Positions 47,140 to 59,566 of a stretch of 64,000 nucleotides of DNA are shown here, piece by piece. The position numbers and the translations under genes were made by a program. Source of the stretch: Coprinus comatus (Eukaryota; Basidiomycota; Agaricomycetes; Agaricales; Agaricaceae); contig JAWPGT010000003.1 of NCBI GenBank assembly GCA_034638255.1, positions 1,240,001 to 1,304,000 on the forward strand. Reading direction: 5' to 3'. Every line of letters starts with the position of its first letter. Position 1 is the first letter of the stretch. Under the pieces are notes generated by a model. The model was given only the letters and a program-made list of their open reading frames with translations, was not told where the DNA came from and made no database searches.

Positions 47140-49509
47140 TTACATTTCGTCGTTGGTCATTTGTTCGGATTGAATTAGAGATATTGCGTTTTTGGATCGA
47201 GGAATGAATCGACATTGGAAAGGTGATGGATGGCTAATGGGGGAGTTGAAGTAAAAAATAATAAAAATAAGTACAGATTCCAGAAGAGAGAAAGAAAGAC
47301 AATAATAATAATAAAAAGGGACGTACTCAACCATAGTTTGTCCAGAATAATGTACCCTCGGTTCCATTTCTACTCCCTCATCTTCAGATAAAGGTTTCAA
47401 AATATTGAAAGATGAAACTAGTGATGCTGATGCCACGAATAAAGTGACTAAAGCCATTTGAAGACCTGGACATGATCTACAAAATAAACGTAATGACAAT
47501 GTAGATTATAATAGAGTTATAGAGGTTATAACTTACCGACGACCAAAACCAAATGTAGCTGTAACTTCAGGATCTAAAATATCGGTTCGTAGTTGACCTG
47601 AAGGTGTTAAAAAGCGATTGGGATCGAATTTGGAAGGGTTTGGAAAGACTTTTTCGTCATGAAGAATTGCCCTATTTCAAAAAAATTAAAATTAAAACTA
47701 ATTTATGAAAGAGGGAAAGGAATGAATATACCAAGCGTTGTTAATTACGATTGTACCTTTTGGTATAAAGTAACCACGATAGATGTCATCTCCAGTCGAA
47801 CAATGTGGCATGCCTAAGTAGTAGGTAAATAAGTAAGTAATCAAATCATAAGTATATGCGAGGGGTTGGTTTTCTCTTATTTACCTGCTGGTACAACTGG
47901 ACGCCACCTAACCATATGCAATAATTGAAAGCACGAGAGTAAACGTAGATCAGGTGAGAATGAATAACAATAAAAAAAAACCAATAATATGAGAAAGGAT
48001 ATACATACCTCAAAGTTTCTTTCAAAACGGCGGTTAAATAAGGCATAGAAGGTTTATCTGCAAATGTAGGTAGTCGATCTTGGCCTACGACTAGATCGAG
48101 TTCGGCTCGAACTTTGGTTTGAATGTCTTGGTGAAGTGTCATTAAGAGAACGAAGTTTTGAAGTGCAGCTACTGTTGTATCTGCTCCACCTATTTCATTA
48201 TTTGATTATATTTATATTCAGTAGTCATTAACTCCAATGGATAAAAGAATAGGTACCAGCGAAGAAAACTCCAGCAGTTTCACGAATTACTTCTTTTCGT
48301 TCTTCGTCCAATGTTTTATCGTTATTTTCATCCAATGCCAACGATACCAAAGAAGGTTGTGCCACTCCATCAGCCTATTAAAAAAAAAAAACGCCCGATG
48401 TAGAAAAAAAAGAATAACAAGTAAAAAGTAAAACTTACGATTTCTTTAATAGCAGCATCATACAACGTATCAAAAAACCCATCAACAATCTTCCTACCCT
48501 CCCTAGCCTTAATTTTAAACCCAGCACCAGGCATCCAATCCGGAACATACTTCAAAACCGGTAAAATATCAACAAAATACCTTCCAACAACAGCCGCTTC
48601 AGTAGTAGTAAATAAAGTCAAATCAGCCAATTTAATCCAAGGATCATCAAATCGTTGGATTCTTAATCCATATGCTAATGATAATATTATACCACCAACG
48701 GAAGTTCGGATGTGATTTAGGAATTGGTTAGGCGTTGAGAGGATGTTGGAGAGGAGGTGATTGTGAATGAAAGATTCGCTACGGGAGATGGTGATTGTAC
48801 TTGGATGAGTGGTGGAGAAATGTGATTGGAATAAACGACGTCGTTGAAGCCAGGCATCACCGTATGGCATTACAGCCATAAATCGTGTAGCGTTCATCCT
48901 TGTTATTATTATTATTGTTAGTAGAGTGTGTTGGATATTTTTTTTTGTGAAGAACTTACAGTTCACCTAACATCACCAAATGAGGTCTATGAAGAGAGGA
49001 GTTAGTGAAGAATCGATGGGTAAGAAAAAGTAATGTATTTATACCTGCTCGAATATATTTTTGAACGCTCTCCACATATTGCATTAGCGGCTTCAACAGA
49101 ATTAAGAACGACAATATGTTTTCCCAATGCACCAAGGTACAATATATCGGAATCTATAAATTAAGAAAAAAAAAAAAAAAAGTAGATTATGATTAGCATT
49201 TCGTCTGATCCGGTAGTATTGTTTTCCCTCCTCCATCCATGGGGTCTGTAGCGTCCAGCCAGAGACGAAAAAAGAAAGAAATAAAAAATAAAATAAAAAT
49301 TCACCATATTCTTTTGCCCATTTCTGAAACACTTGAAATCCTAAAACAGTAGGAATATCCAAAGCATTTCCAATAATCGGTAAAGGTTTTGGACCAGGAG
49401 GATAAGGTAACTTCTCCTTATGTTTCCAATTCCTTAACGACCAAAATACAGCTACTGCTGTAAAAATAACAGTAGCATCAGTAAGACTAAAGTTGTTCAT
49501 GAGTGACAT
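47140..49509 (-). CDS. Cytochrome P450 monooxygenase, distant paralog of the array
   Basis: Eleven exons on the minus strand: 49509-49305, 49153-49045, 48986-48960, 48898-48439, 48374-48257, 48189-48009, 47907-47885, 47813-47732, 47671-47537, 47476-47327, 47233-47140, giving 527 residues, all in phase. Signatures are an N-terminal anchor, PYPPGPKPLPIIGNA, I-helix AGGADTT (307-312), ExxR as KETLR (Glu364-Arg367), and heme loop FGFGRRSCPG with Cys449. Exon lengths 109, 27, 118, 181, 23, 82 and 150 equal those of array copy 3. The exon of 460 corresponds to two array exons (192 and 265) fused with one added codon. It is therefore a distant member of the same P450 lineage. Substrate unknown. The start could also be the Met three codons downstream. 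Confidence 0.93.
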
Positions 49510-49892
49510 AGTCGTAGATGGTATGAGGTAGCAAGAAAAAATCCGTTTGAGCGCCCAAGGTCGATGAGAAGAGAGAGGGGGTGGGGAGAGGGGGAGTTGG
49601 GGGAAGTGTGGTTGGATAGGTGGCGCCCTGAACCACATTCTTTATATTAAACCAAACATGGTTGAAACCGGTCGTCCCTTATGGTATAGATTTGGACTAG
49701 GTCTCAAGAGGTAACATAATTGGTTGCCGGGAAACACTCATTTGATATTAATCAGCAGTAGAAAAAAATTGTTGTGGCGGGAAAACAACACGATGTAAGG
49801 TTTCTGCCAAGGCTGCGATCAAAGTAAATTGATCGGTATCACATCACACACAAACGCGCGCGCGTCAAAACAACTTTGTTTCATTCTACATC
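49510..49892. promoter_or_regulatory. Divergent promoter region between P450 and RNA exonuclease
   Basis: The 383 bases between two divergent start codons must hold both promoters. A GCGCGCG run at 49856-49863 precedes the exonuclease start. No TATA box is clear. Confidence 0.5.
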
Positions 49893-52362
49893 ATGAAGCG
49901 TAGTCAGACGGACGTTACTTCTACTGGTCATTCTCCTTCTTTCAAGAAACTAAAGTCTTCAGAAGATATACCTACGCCTACTGAAGAAGTTACGGGTACA
50001 GAAGAATGGACGAGAGTTGAGAAGAGGAAAAAGAAAAAAAAGCAAAAGGCGGATTTGAAATCTGATGTGTGTGTATTCTCTTTCGTTTGGTTTTCATATT
50101 CATTACCTTTACTTTTACTCAATTTTGCATAGATAACAAAGCCGAGGTTTATGTACCATAATTCTGAAATCAACAAACGTTCACATGCTGTCAATATCGA
50201 TGTACGTTTCCAATTAAATGTCCATACCTTCCACTTACTCATGGAAAATGAATTACAACAGGATATACGGGATATGGTCTTACATATGGTTGCCGATGCT
50301 CCCCCTCCAAACTGGCTAAAAATCGAAGCAAGTATTCACTCAATTGACAAACTTTGATTACTGACTGTTCTCTTCGCTATAGAGAGCACATTTGATTCAA
50401 AAAGTCGTAGCTATTCTAATACCAGGACTTACACCTGACATTCTTGCTTTACGTCCTTTCCCAACATCAGCAACTTCCAATCCCAACCTTCCCATTCCCA
50501 TTCCTCTCATTTCAAAATCACAATCACAATCACAAGGAAATGCTACTACGACTACGACTACGATTGCAGCTTCTATTCCGTTTATAGCTAGTACATTCAC
50601 TCATGCATGTCCTACACGAGCTCCAGGAGATCAAACTCGTATGCATAGTGTACTCAGTACATTCTTCAATGGTCCTATTAGTGGAGAAGAGAAGAAAAGG
50701 CGAATCGAACAAAGGTTAACATGTATGTGCTTTTTTTTCTTCCTCCCACTTCCTATTTTTATATATATATATAACTAAAGTGGAACACAGCAGAACTAAA
50801 TAAGAACAGAGAACCTTCACAATTCATGTTAACTCTTGAACAAATGATCGAACATGATTACCCTGTTCCGAGTTATATGGCTGATGTTTTTGAAAAATCG
50901 GATGGTTGGAAGGAAACACCTGAACCACATGTATTAACACCCGAACAAAAACTAAAAGCACCGAAACAAAGGGTATTTGCAATTGATTGCGAAATGGTAT
51001 GTTTATGGTCTTATTGTAAGACCCGATATTATGAACTGCGCCACAGGGCTGACCAAACTCTGTTTTTTTCTTCTTTCTTTTAGTGTATGACCGAAGACGG
51101 TAAAGCATTGACGCGTGTTTGCGTCGTGGATTTTCATACGGGTTTGGTTGTATATGATCAGTTGGTTAAACCACATAAACCTATCACGGATTATCTTACA
51201 AGGTACGCCAACCAATCTAATCCTTTTTCTATTTCTTTTTCTATTTCTTACTATTATTATCAAGGTGGTCTGGTATTACAGCAGAAAGTTTATTAGGAGT
51301 AACGACTACACATGAACAAGTTCAATCACACATCCTTAAATTACTTTCCCCACCTCAACCCAAATTCAACCCATTTTCTATTCCCAAGAATAATAATCTG
51401 GAACAACCACAAATACCAACACATACACCAATATTACTTGGACATTCATTAGAATCGGATTTAAAATCATTGAAAATATGTCATCCTTTTTGTATTGATA
51501 CAGCAGTGATTTATCATCATCCACGTGGAAGACCATTAAAACCTGGATTGGCATGGTTAACTAAAAAATGGTGTGGAAGGGAAATTCAAAATAAAGGAGA
51601 TAGTGGACATGATCCTGAAGAAGATGCTAGAGCTTGTAGAGATTTGTTGAAGAAAAAAATTGAAGAGGGACCTAGGTTTGGAGAGTTTAAAGTTGATTTT
51701 GAATCGATTTTTGAAAGAATGGGAAGATCGAGTAGGAAAGGAGGAGGAGGAGGAGGAGGAGGAGGAGGTGGTGGTGGTGGTGGTGGTGTTAGAAGTGCGG
51801 TTGTGGATCATGGAAATCCATCGGTTATGCATGGTTCGAAAGCTACTAGTGCGATTGGGTGTAAGAGTGATGAAGATGTTGCTATTGGGTTGGAAGAGGT
51901 TGTGAGTTCTCATGATTTTATGTTTGCGAGGTTGATGGATTTGGCGAATACTTTGGGATGTGAGTTGTTTTTTATATTTATTCATTTATTTTTTATATTT
52001 ATATTTTCAAAGGGACAACGCCAAAAGTAACACCAGATTCTCTTCCGCTGGAACCTGCTGAACCGCCTTCACAAGAAATTCTGATAGAAACACTTCAAAA
52101 ACTTAATAATAATCTCAAGACTATACATGCGAATCTTCCGCCAAGAACAGCGTTTGTGATTTTTACAGGACATTCTGATCCGAGAAAGATGGCATCGTTG
52201 AATGCGAAGAAAACATTGTTTGAAAGTGCTATTCGATCAGGAAAGGTACCTGAATCATTGGCTGGTGAAGGTATTAAATGGAGTGCGGCTGATGGAAGGG
52301 ATTTGGAAGAAGCAGTTGAGCTCGCGAGGAGAGGGTTGTTGTTCTTGGGTATCAAGTACTAA
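49893..52362 (+). CDS. REX1/RNH70-type 3'-5' RNA exonuclease (DEDDh)
   Basis: Eight exons: 49893-50066, 50133-50201, 50262-50327, 50383-50722, 50791-50996, 51084-51202, 51265-51959, 52013-52362, giving 672 residues. DEDDh residues are visible: Asp282 and Glu284 in FAIDCEM, Asp390 in GHSLESDLKSL, and His440 plus Asp445 in GHDPEEDARACRDL. The upstream segment NWLKIERAHLIQKVVAILIPGLTPD is shared by REX1/REXO1 relatives, which trim 5S rRNA and tRNA 3' ends in the nucleus. The N terminus has a basic run (RKKKKKKQK), a likely nuclear signal. A poly-Gly tract of about 16 residues interrupts the region after the exonuclease domain. The third intron appears to use a GC donor (GAA/GCAAGT), because the only nearby GT gives the wrong phase. 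Confidence 0.93.
51740..51788 (+). repeat. GGA/GGT microsatellite encoding poly-Gly (RNA exonuclease)
   Basis: A GGA run followed by a GGT run within exon 7 of the exonuclease gene, encoding about 16 consecutive Gly residues. Confidence 0.9.
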
Positions 52363-52396
52363 GATACCTCTACCAGGAAATTTTATTCGTCTAGAT

Positions 52397-53054
52397 TTAT
52401 TCGTCTAGATTGATCGCTTTTCCGAACTTTGCGTATAAAATGACTTTGAGAGCTTTCATCTTTTCCTCACATTCTTCTACTTCTCCAGCAATTTTTGTAA
52501 AGTTTGATTCGACTGTACGTTGGTCTTTTTCTAGTCGTTTGAGAGCTTGAGAATGAGGCATGTGGAGGAATGTTTCTCCGATTTTGTAACTGTTGGATGA
52601 TATCGATATAATGATATAATGAAAGATTAGAGATACTTACAGAACCAGTTCATCTTCATCTGCTAGTTCAAGTTCTGTTGATAGATCTTCCAACGCCTCT
52701 CGTTCTTGCTATATATCAAAACATATATCAGATTATATAACGTTGAAATATACGCATATATCCACCTTGATCTCTTCCAACTTGTCCTCGAAAGCGCGTA
52801 CTCTGTTATTGAGCTTTGAAAAAGCATTAATGCGTTCTTGATCCTCTGTATATAAAAACAGAAAACAAGGAACAAAAAAGAATGGTTTTGAGAACAAGGT
52901 ACAACAAGGCTATGTAGATTATTTATTACTGACCCCACGTCACTTCTGCTGTGTCGTCTTCTTCATTGCGATCTAGCTATTGTAATGTTTGATGAATAAC
53001 ATGTATGCTGTGAATGACAAAAGGGGACGTACTTACCATGCGCATTTTGTCCAT
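52397..53054 (-). CDS. GIM3: Prefoldin subunit 4
   Basis: Five exons on the minus strand: 53054-53037, 52976-52934, 52845-52766, 52708-52641, 52589-52397, giving 133 residues (yeast Gim3 is about 129). Prefoldin is a hexameric cytosolic co-chaperone that passes nascent actin and tubulin to CCT. Family features are EVTWEDQERINAFSKLNNRV, the first coiled coil through EDKLEEIKQEREALEDLSTELEL, the beta-turn ELVLYKIGETFLHMP, and the second coiled coil. The first exon is only 18 bases (MDKMRM). The stop is 34 bases from the stop of the convergent exonuclease gene, so their 3' UTRs must overlap. The start is 192 bases from the divergent RBR ligase gene. Confidence 0.95.
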
Positions 53055-53246
53055 TTTAAGATGAGTCGTAGTAAGAGAGAAAGAAGAAGAAGGGGGTATA
53101 TTATTATGTTAAATGAAAAGGCGGGTCACGTGGGCAAGAGTCACCCCTTTAAAGGCAAAGGCGGTGAGGCCGGGTGAGAAAGGTAGCCTTGAGACACCTT
53201 ACTTTGACAATCGATCTTACTCTTCACTCATACATACTCTTACACA
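53055..53246. promoter_or_regulatory. Compact divergent promoter for prefoldin 4 and RBR ligase
   Basis: Only 192 bases separate the two start codons, so promoter elements are shared or overlapping. GTCACGTGGGC at 53126-53136 contains a CACGTG E-box. Confidence 0.55.
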
Positions 53247-55533
53247 ATGTCTTCAGACTATGAATACTCAGACGATGAAGGCGATTACTACGACGATGAG
53301 GATATGAGAGACGGCACTCAGGATAGTGAGTTTATTCCCTGTTATTGCTTGTCATAACTATGTTATCTCGTTTACTCATTTTTTTTGTTTTTTGTTTTGT
53401 TTTGAGTAGCAGATTCTGAGGATGATATTGATATGGATATTTATGGTGGTGATGATTTTAGGATTCCTCAGAAGTCGAAACGAAAGGCTTATGAAGTCGA
53501 ATATGAGTCTTTGAGTCAGAATGCTGTCGAGAAACTCATTAAAGAAGATGTTGAATACATTTGCAGTATCTGTGGCGTTGATGTACGTTCATTGTCTCCC
53601 AATCCCTTTACCGCAACTGAAATTTCAAGTAGACAAGTATCGCAAGTTTATTACTCCGTCATATGAAATGGAGCAGAGAACGACTTGTCGAGAAATATAT
53701 GGACAATCCTACATCTTTACTTGTTGCCGCGGGTATCACTGTTCCTGAACCAACACCTGCACCTACTTCATCTCGAACTCGATCAACAGATGGATCTTCT
53801 TCTTCATCTGTTGCAGCTTCATCCCGTCGACCGACACGTACATCTAGGCTTTTAGGCCTTACTGGTGGTAAATCAACAACCAAATCACCAATCACTTCTC
53901 CAACCCTCTCGTATCACACACCTAAATCATTTAAACCGAAATCAAACGAACCTTTCGTTTGTCCTATTTGTTTCGATGATACTCCAGATCTTAGAACATT
54001 GGCATTGGATTGTGAACATACTTTTTGTTCTGGTTGTTGGAGTGCATATTTTGTTTCAAAGATTAGGGATGAAGGAGAACTTTCGGTTAAATGTATGGCT
54101 GAAGGATGTGCACTTGTGTGTCCTGATCCATTCATTATGTCGGTACTTGTACCAGAAACTGGAGCTCCCATTGGTGATCCTAAACAAGAAGAGGAAAACG
54201 AGAAAACTTGGACAAGGTTTCAAGAACTTGTTATTCGTCATTTCGTAGGTTCCAATAAGAGATTCAAGTTTTGTCCTTATCCTGGTTGTACCAATACCGT
54301 TTCATGTCCTTCTGCTGCGGATAAATCAAGTTTGACGATCATTGTACCAACGGTTTCTTGTGGAGCTAGAGGTATAGGAGATCAAATGACCAAAGTCAAC
54401 ATCAGAATGGTTGGGGATTGTCAGGGAAGGAACATAAATTTTGTTTTGGTTGTCCGGTGGAAAGTGATCATAGACCGGTTGTTTGTGGCGTTGCGAAAAT
54501 GTGGTTGAGGAAATGTAGAGATGATAGTGAGACGGCGAATTGGATTAAGAGTAATACGAAGGAATGTAGTCAATGTCAAAGTACCATTGAGAAGAATGGT
54601 GGTTGCAAGTACGTCTTTCTTTCTCTTTTGTAAAAAGATGCTGATGATTGTAATTCTTTTTCGGCAGCCATATGACGTGCAAGAAGTGTAAATATGAGTT
54701 TTGTTGGGTTTGTATGGGACCTTGGAGTGAACATGGAACAGCTTGGTATTCGTGTAATAGGTATGATGAAAAAGCGGGTGTAGAAGCTCGAGATGCGCAA
54801 AGTAGAAGTCGTGCCTCTTTGGAACGTTACCTCCATGTGAGTTTTTTCTTTTGTTTTGTTTTTGTTTTGAATATTGAATTGTTCCCCCTCTCGGATAGTA
54901 TTACAATAGATGGGCTAATCATGAACAATCTGCGAAATTATCTTTGGATTTGTATGCGAAGACTGAGAAGAAGATGGAAGATATGCAAATTACTTCTTCG
55001 CTTACTTGGATTGAGGTACGATAGCAATTGACATTATTTTATTACACTACATGTATTAGGAAACTAACATTGTTCTCTTTCTTGTATAGGTCCAATTTAT
55101 GAAGAATGCTGTAGAAGAGGTTGAACGTTGTCGTATGACGCTTAAATGGACTTATGCCATGGCTTATTATCTTGCTAAAGGTAATGAGAAGGATCTTTTT
55201 GAGGATAATCAAAGGTATGTTCTTGTTTCTCGCTCCCCGTCCTCGTCCCTTCCACTCCATACTCAGCCACCCCTATTTTTAATACCTGTTACTTATCATT
55301 TATTTTACAGTGACCTCGAACAAGCAGTAGAAGAACTATCAGAATTACTCGAAGGACCTATCGAACCAGATAATATCCCAACATTGAGACAAAAGATGAC
55401 GGATAAAACGGTTTATGTTCGAAAGAGGAATGAAATTGTTTTGGAGGATACTGCTAAAGGGTTTCAAGAAGGTAGATGGAAGTGGAATGTTTCGGTTGAA
55501 GGATTTGATGAACCTACTGAGATTGGTATTTGA
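53247..55533 (+). CDS. Ariadne-type RBR E3 ubiquitin ligase
   Basis: Eight exons: 53247-53325, 53410-53582, 53633-54371, 54425-54608, 54668-54836, 54899-55015, 55090-55214, 55311-55533, giving 602 residues. RBR ligases take ubiquitin from an E2 onto a RING2 cysteine before transfer. Order: acidic N terminus; UBA-like segment with [24 protein letters not shown]1 from Cys194 ([10 protein letters not shown]); IBR with [22 protein letters not shown]2 ([20 protein letters not shown]) with the predicted catalytic Cys391; then an Ariadne domain ([38 protein letters not shown]). The 53-base intron at 54372-54424 has a weak GTATAG donor and no in-frame stop, but it is needed to join the IBR. The exon 2 acceptor is a TAGCAG tandem site. 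Intact. Confidence 0.94.
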
Positions 55534-57051
55534 AGTTTTACGTCCTCTTGGGTAACTTTACTGCTTGGTTGTTGGTTTTTGATTCTGAGATAGTGTTGGG
55601 TATCGAGTATTGAGTATTGAGTATTGATGTTGTTGGTGTTTGGTGTTAGGATTTAATCTCCCATTTTTTTCTTTTCTCGCATCACCTTTCTACTTGTTTA
55701 CTTTTTACTTTACTTCTGCTCCTCCTTACATCCCCTCGTCTCCTAGTTGCCTTTTTTTTATATACTCTACCAACTAATAGTACAACGTACAACGTACAAC
55801 GTACCTTTTTTGTTTGTTTGTTTGTTTTGTGATTTGATTTTTTTTTAGTTTGTCCTTGTTCTCGTTTCTCATTTCTTGATTGTTGATTATTAATTCTCGT
55901 TTTAGTTTCAGTTTTCTCCAACGTTCAGATAACAATACAACAATACACACAATATACACACAATTCCGAATTTCCCATTGTCTTTTTTTTTTTTTCTGTT
56001 TTTGCTATTTTTTCCCTTTCTCCCCCGGCTTTCTTTCTTTCTTTCTTTCCTTCTCGGAGATATAGTACAGTAGTACTTACAATTTCTTGATTTACTTTTC
56101 AATATAATATAAGTATGTGTTACAGTGTACGCTGCCCTTACTAGTCTGGTGTCTGGTGTCTGGTGTTCATGAGATCATTTTTTATTATATTAATAATTAT
56201 ATTATCATGGATTAATGGATATATGAAACCCCGACTCCCGAAGTTCAAGGGAGTTTGTCTGGGTTTTGTCTCGAGGTTGTCTAGATCTGTATATGGGGTT
56301 TTTATCCGGATCCGATCTATATAGTGTGTATGTACTACGTCATACAGTAATAGGAATGATAGAACGCAATGTTATATATCAATCACTTGAATAAGATTTG
56401 TTATGCCGTGCTTTTTTATTATTAGGTTTTCCAACCATTTACAATTATTCAGAATTGCTAGTGTTTATATTACTCTACACTTGTCACTTGTTGTCTGTGT
56501 CCACCTTATACTAGTAAAGGCGTGTCAGGGCCCAATAACTCAATCCATATGGCTCAGAATATAACTATGTTCATAGGTCACGACTCACCGGAGCTTTCCA
56601 TTGAAGATTGGCATTCGCTAAAATAAATGGTTCAACTGCAAAAATAATTCTCAATGTCAAGGTACCTGGTCTAACTGTTTTCTTACCCTCTACCTTATTT
56701 GGCTCATGGTGCTAATCGAGAAACTAGAAGTATCCGACAGACTTCTACATTGTACAAACTCCGGGAAATAAAATGTGTTCTGGGCTTTCTTCCATGCTAG
56801 TTTATCTCCAGCTATAATCGAAGTGTGCCTCGATCTGCTTTCAATTGGATACCAGAAAAAGTTAACATCCATCTTCGAACATTCGATATGAATCATACTA
56901 TTCGATTACTACTTGATACACTGCGCATTCACCTCGAGTTTCCCACGTGTCTTGGAGTCTTATGAGACTTAAAATTATCCCCAGCCCAGTACTAATGGAT
57001 AAACGGCACTGGGCATCTGGGCTACCCAAGGCCACCCTTTCAACCTAAACC
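55534..57051. other. Intergenic region rich in short simple repeats
   Basis: About 1.5 kb after the RBR stop. It holds a GAGTATT tandem at 55607-55625, an ACGTACA tandem near 55783-55802, a TTTG run at 55811-55825 and long T runs. The last 100 bases resemble the flank upstream of the left Hsp70-like gene. No gene is supported. Confidence 0.55.
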
Positions 57052-58912
57052 ATGTCCAGAGTTCCTTACAGTGGTTCCGAACGTCGACTATTACTCGCTT
57101 TTGATGTTGGAACAACATTCAGTGGTATTTCTTTTAGGTAGATAAATTTATTACATCTGCTAGACGTGATGCTCAACATGGTTCTGGTGTTATAGTATGC
57201 TAGAACCCGGAAAGGTTCCAAGGATTGAAAGTGTAACAAAGTGAGAGAATGTTTTGGAATGGATATGACCTGACCATATGGTATAGGTTTCCAGGTTCGG
57301 AGAGAGCTGGGAACGATGCAAAAGTTCCTTCAGTTATTTACTACAGCACGGATGGAAAAGTAAAAGCTATTGGTATGGAAGCGACAAGAGATGGAATAGA
57401 TATGATTGCAGAAGATGAGGGTTGGATTCGAGCAGAATGGTACCTATTATATCCATCTTTCCTGAGACTCTGTACACTGGCAATTGACTGATCCTTTCAC
57501 TCCAGGTTCAAACTTCATCTCGATCCGTCTACTAAGAAAAAGACAATGACTGATAGTGATATTCCGCATCTTCCTCTAAAGGAGATCGGAAAAACTGCGC
57601 TAGAGATTTTTGCTGATTTTCTACAGTATCTCAATGAATCTGCTCGAAAGTATATTGAAGAAGTGTACCCGGGAGTTGGGACAAGTGCCTGGCAAAATGG
57701 AGAGATTCATTACATTCTATCCCACCCAAACGGATGGTATGGGAGACAACAAACCCTCATCCGACAGGCGGCGCAAAAGGCTGGTCTTCTAAAAGAAGGA
57801 TCAACGACTCGTAGGAAGATCACATTTGTTACCGAAGGAGAAGCAAGTTTGTATTGTTGCGTAGAAAGGGGAGTCGTAGCGAATGCTATGATATCCGTAA
57901 GTGTCGATATTGATTTATTTTCCTTGTGATGTTGATAAATAGAAAAGCAAGGTGAGGGCGTAGTAATCGTGGATGCAGGAGGAGGTACTATAGATATTAG
58001 CGCGTATGCCTGTCAACTGGATGGAAAAACATACGAGGAGATCTCCGAAGCACAATGTAAGAATCCTCCGTGACCTTGAAATTTTCTCCAAACAAAAATC
58101 TGACAATGCGACTTCCTTAGCTTACACCAAAGGATCAATTTTCGTGACACAATGTCATGCGAAGAAATATTTACAAGGTGTGTTAAGGTCTAAACTTGTC
58201 TCTACATGTTCGACAGTGCGTACCTGACCGGTAAACAAAAGATCTGCTTGAAGGAACACAGTATTCTGAAGAAATCCCGCAATTACTTGAGACCTTCGAC
58301 AAGTCGATCAAGCACGTGTTTTGTAATCCTGGTGAAATTCACACTCTACCCATTGGATCGCTACGTAAAATAAACGACCCGAAACTTGGAATCGCAGCAG
58401 GTCGACTCCGTTTAGATGGGTGAGGTGACAACGTTGATTTATGATAATCTACTAACAAATTGGTTTTTACATGTAGTACCACCGTGGCAACATTTTTCGA
58501 ACCCGCAATTCAATGTATAATTGAAGCTGTTTTACTGCAGAAGGGAAACTCTCATAAGAAGATTTCGGTACGTATCGATCAACACACCCAGCAGTTTTCC
58601 ATTTTTCATCTGAAATTTTTACTCAACAGAATGTTTTTCTTGTTGGTGGCTTCGCAGCAAGTGACTACCTATTTAACCGTGTGAGGGGTGAGTTAGCAGT
58701 ACATGGACTGAACGTTCATCGACCCAATATGTACCTGTGAGTTGAGAATATGTGTTTTCTTTTTTAATTTATTAACAGCAAATGACAGAAACAAGGTTGT
58801 ATCTGATGGGGCTATTGCGGTAATTCTCAACCAGAGTCCTGTTGGTTTTGCTCCTTTCTTGTTTTTAAGTATCTTTCTTTTACTTTTTGTATCATTCTTT
58901 TCCAAGCCTTAA
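57052..58912 (+). CDS. Hsp70-like ATPase-domain protein, right copy (C-terminally short)
   Basis: Ten exons: 57052-57137, 57196-57240, 57287-57439, 57506-57896, 57948-58056, 58121-58177, 58242-58419, 58477-58567, 58630-58736, 58789-58912, giving 446 residues in phase. Nucleotide-binding motifs of the actin/Hsp70 fold are present: phosphate-1 AFDVGTTFSG (16-25), phosphate-2 VIVDAGGGTIDIS (231-243), and adenosine motif VGGFAASDYL (375-384). Proteins of this expanded fungal family resemble the Hsp70 ATPase domain but lack a normal substrate-binding domain; their roles are mostly unknown. Usually the protein continues after the SDGAI block. Here it ends in a hydrophobic tail (FAPFLFLSIFLLLFVSFF) and KP. 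Acceptors for exons 5 and 10 were chosen by phase over closer AGs. It converges on the right GH7. Confidence 0.8.
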
Positions 58913-59566
58913 GCTTAAATGATGGTCTTTGTATTATAACCTATCTTTACTAGACAAAAGCGACGATGAATTAATGTTGCTAAAACGTGTATGCTTGAAA
59001 CATGAAGAAAGGGTGGGTGAGGACCCGGAGGGGCCTCCAACCTGGACAATCCTTTACAGTGGAAAATGGCGGTCGAGATAGGTCGCGATGGGTGGGTGGG
59101 TCCATCCGTGATGTACAACTCGAGATTTGCTGGTTTTCTGTTGTCATGGGATGCTCAGGCAGGTGATACATATGAATGAGGATATAAGGGTGTGGAGGGC
59201 GGGCAAAAGATAGTGTAGAAGACGATGTGCGGGATACTTGTCATGTGACCGTGACGACCGGTGTTACCAGACAAAGACCGAACTCTATGAGTGGTCGCCC
59301 CTACATCACTCGTCATAGACTAATAATTAAGTCATCACCAGTGATTGATGCATCAGACTGTGTTCCTTGGATTTCCAAACTCATGAAGTAGGAACTACAG
59401 ATCATGATGTACTACATATATATGACATCAGCTTGGTCCATAAAACTCCTCTCAGCCTCTGTGCGTCTGCCCATGATGTGTTAAAGCTTCTCAGACTGCA
59501 TGAACAATTAGTTAAAATTAAAATTTGATTAAAAGCATATTCAATTCTTGTACTCACAAATCATAA
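58913..59566. other. Intergenic region between Hsp70-like gene and small repeat
   Basis: About 650 bases with no supported gene. Confidence 0.5.
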
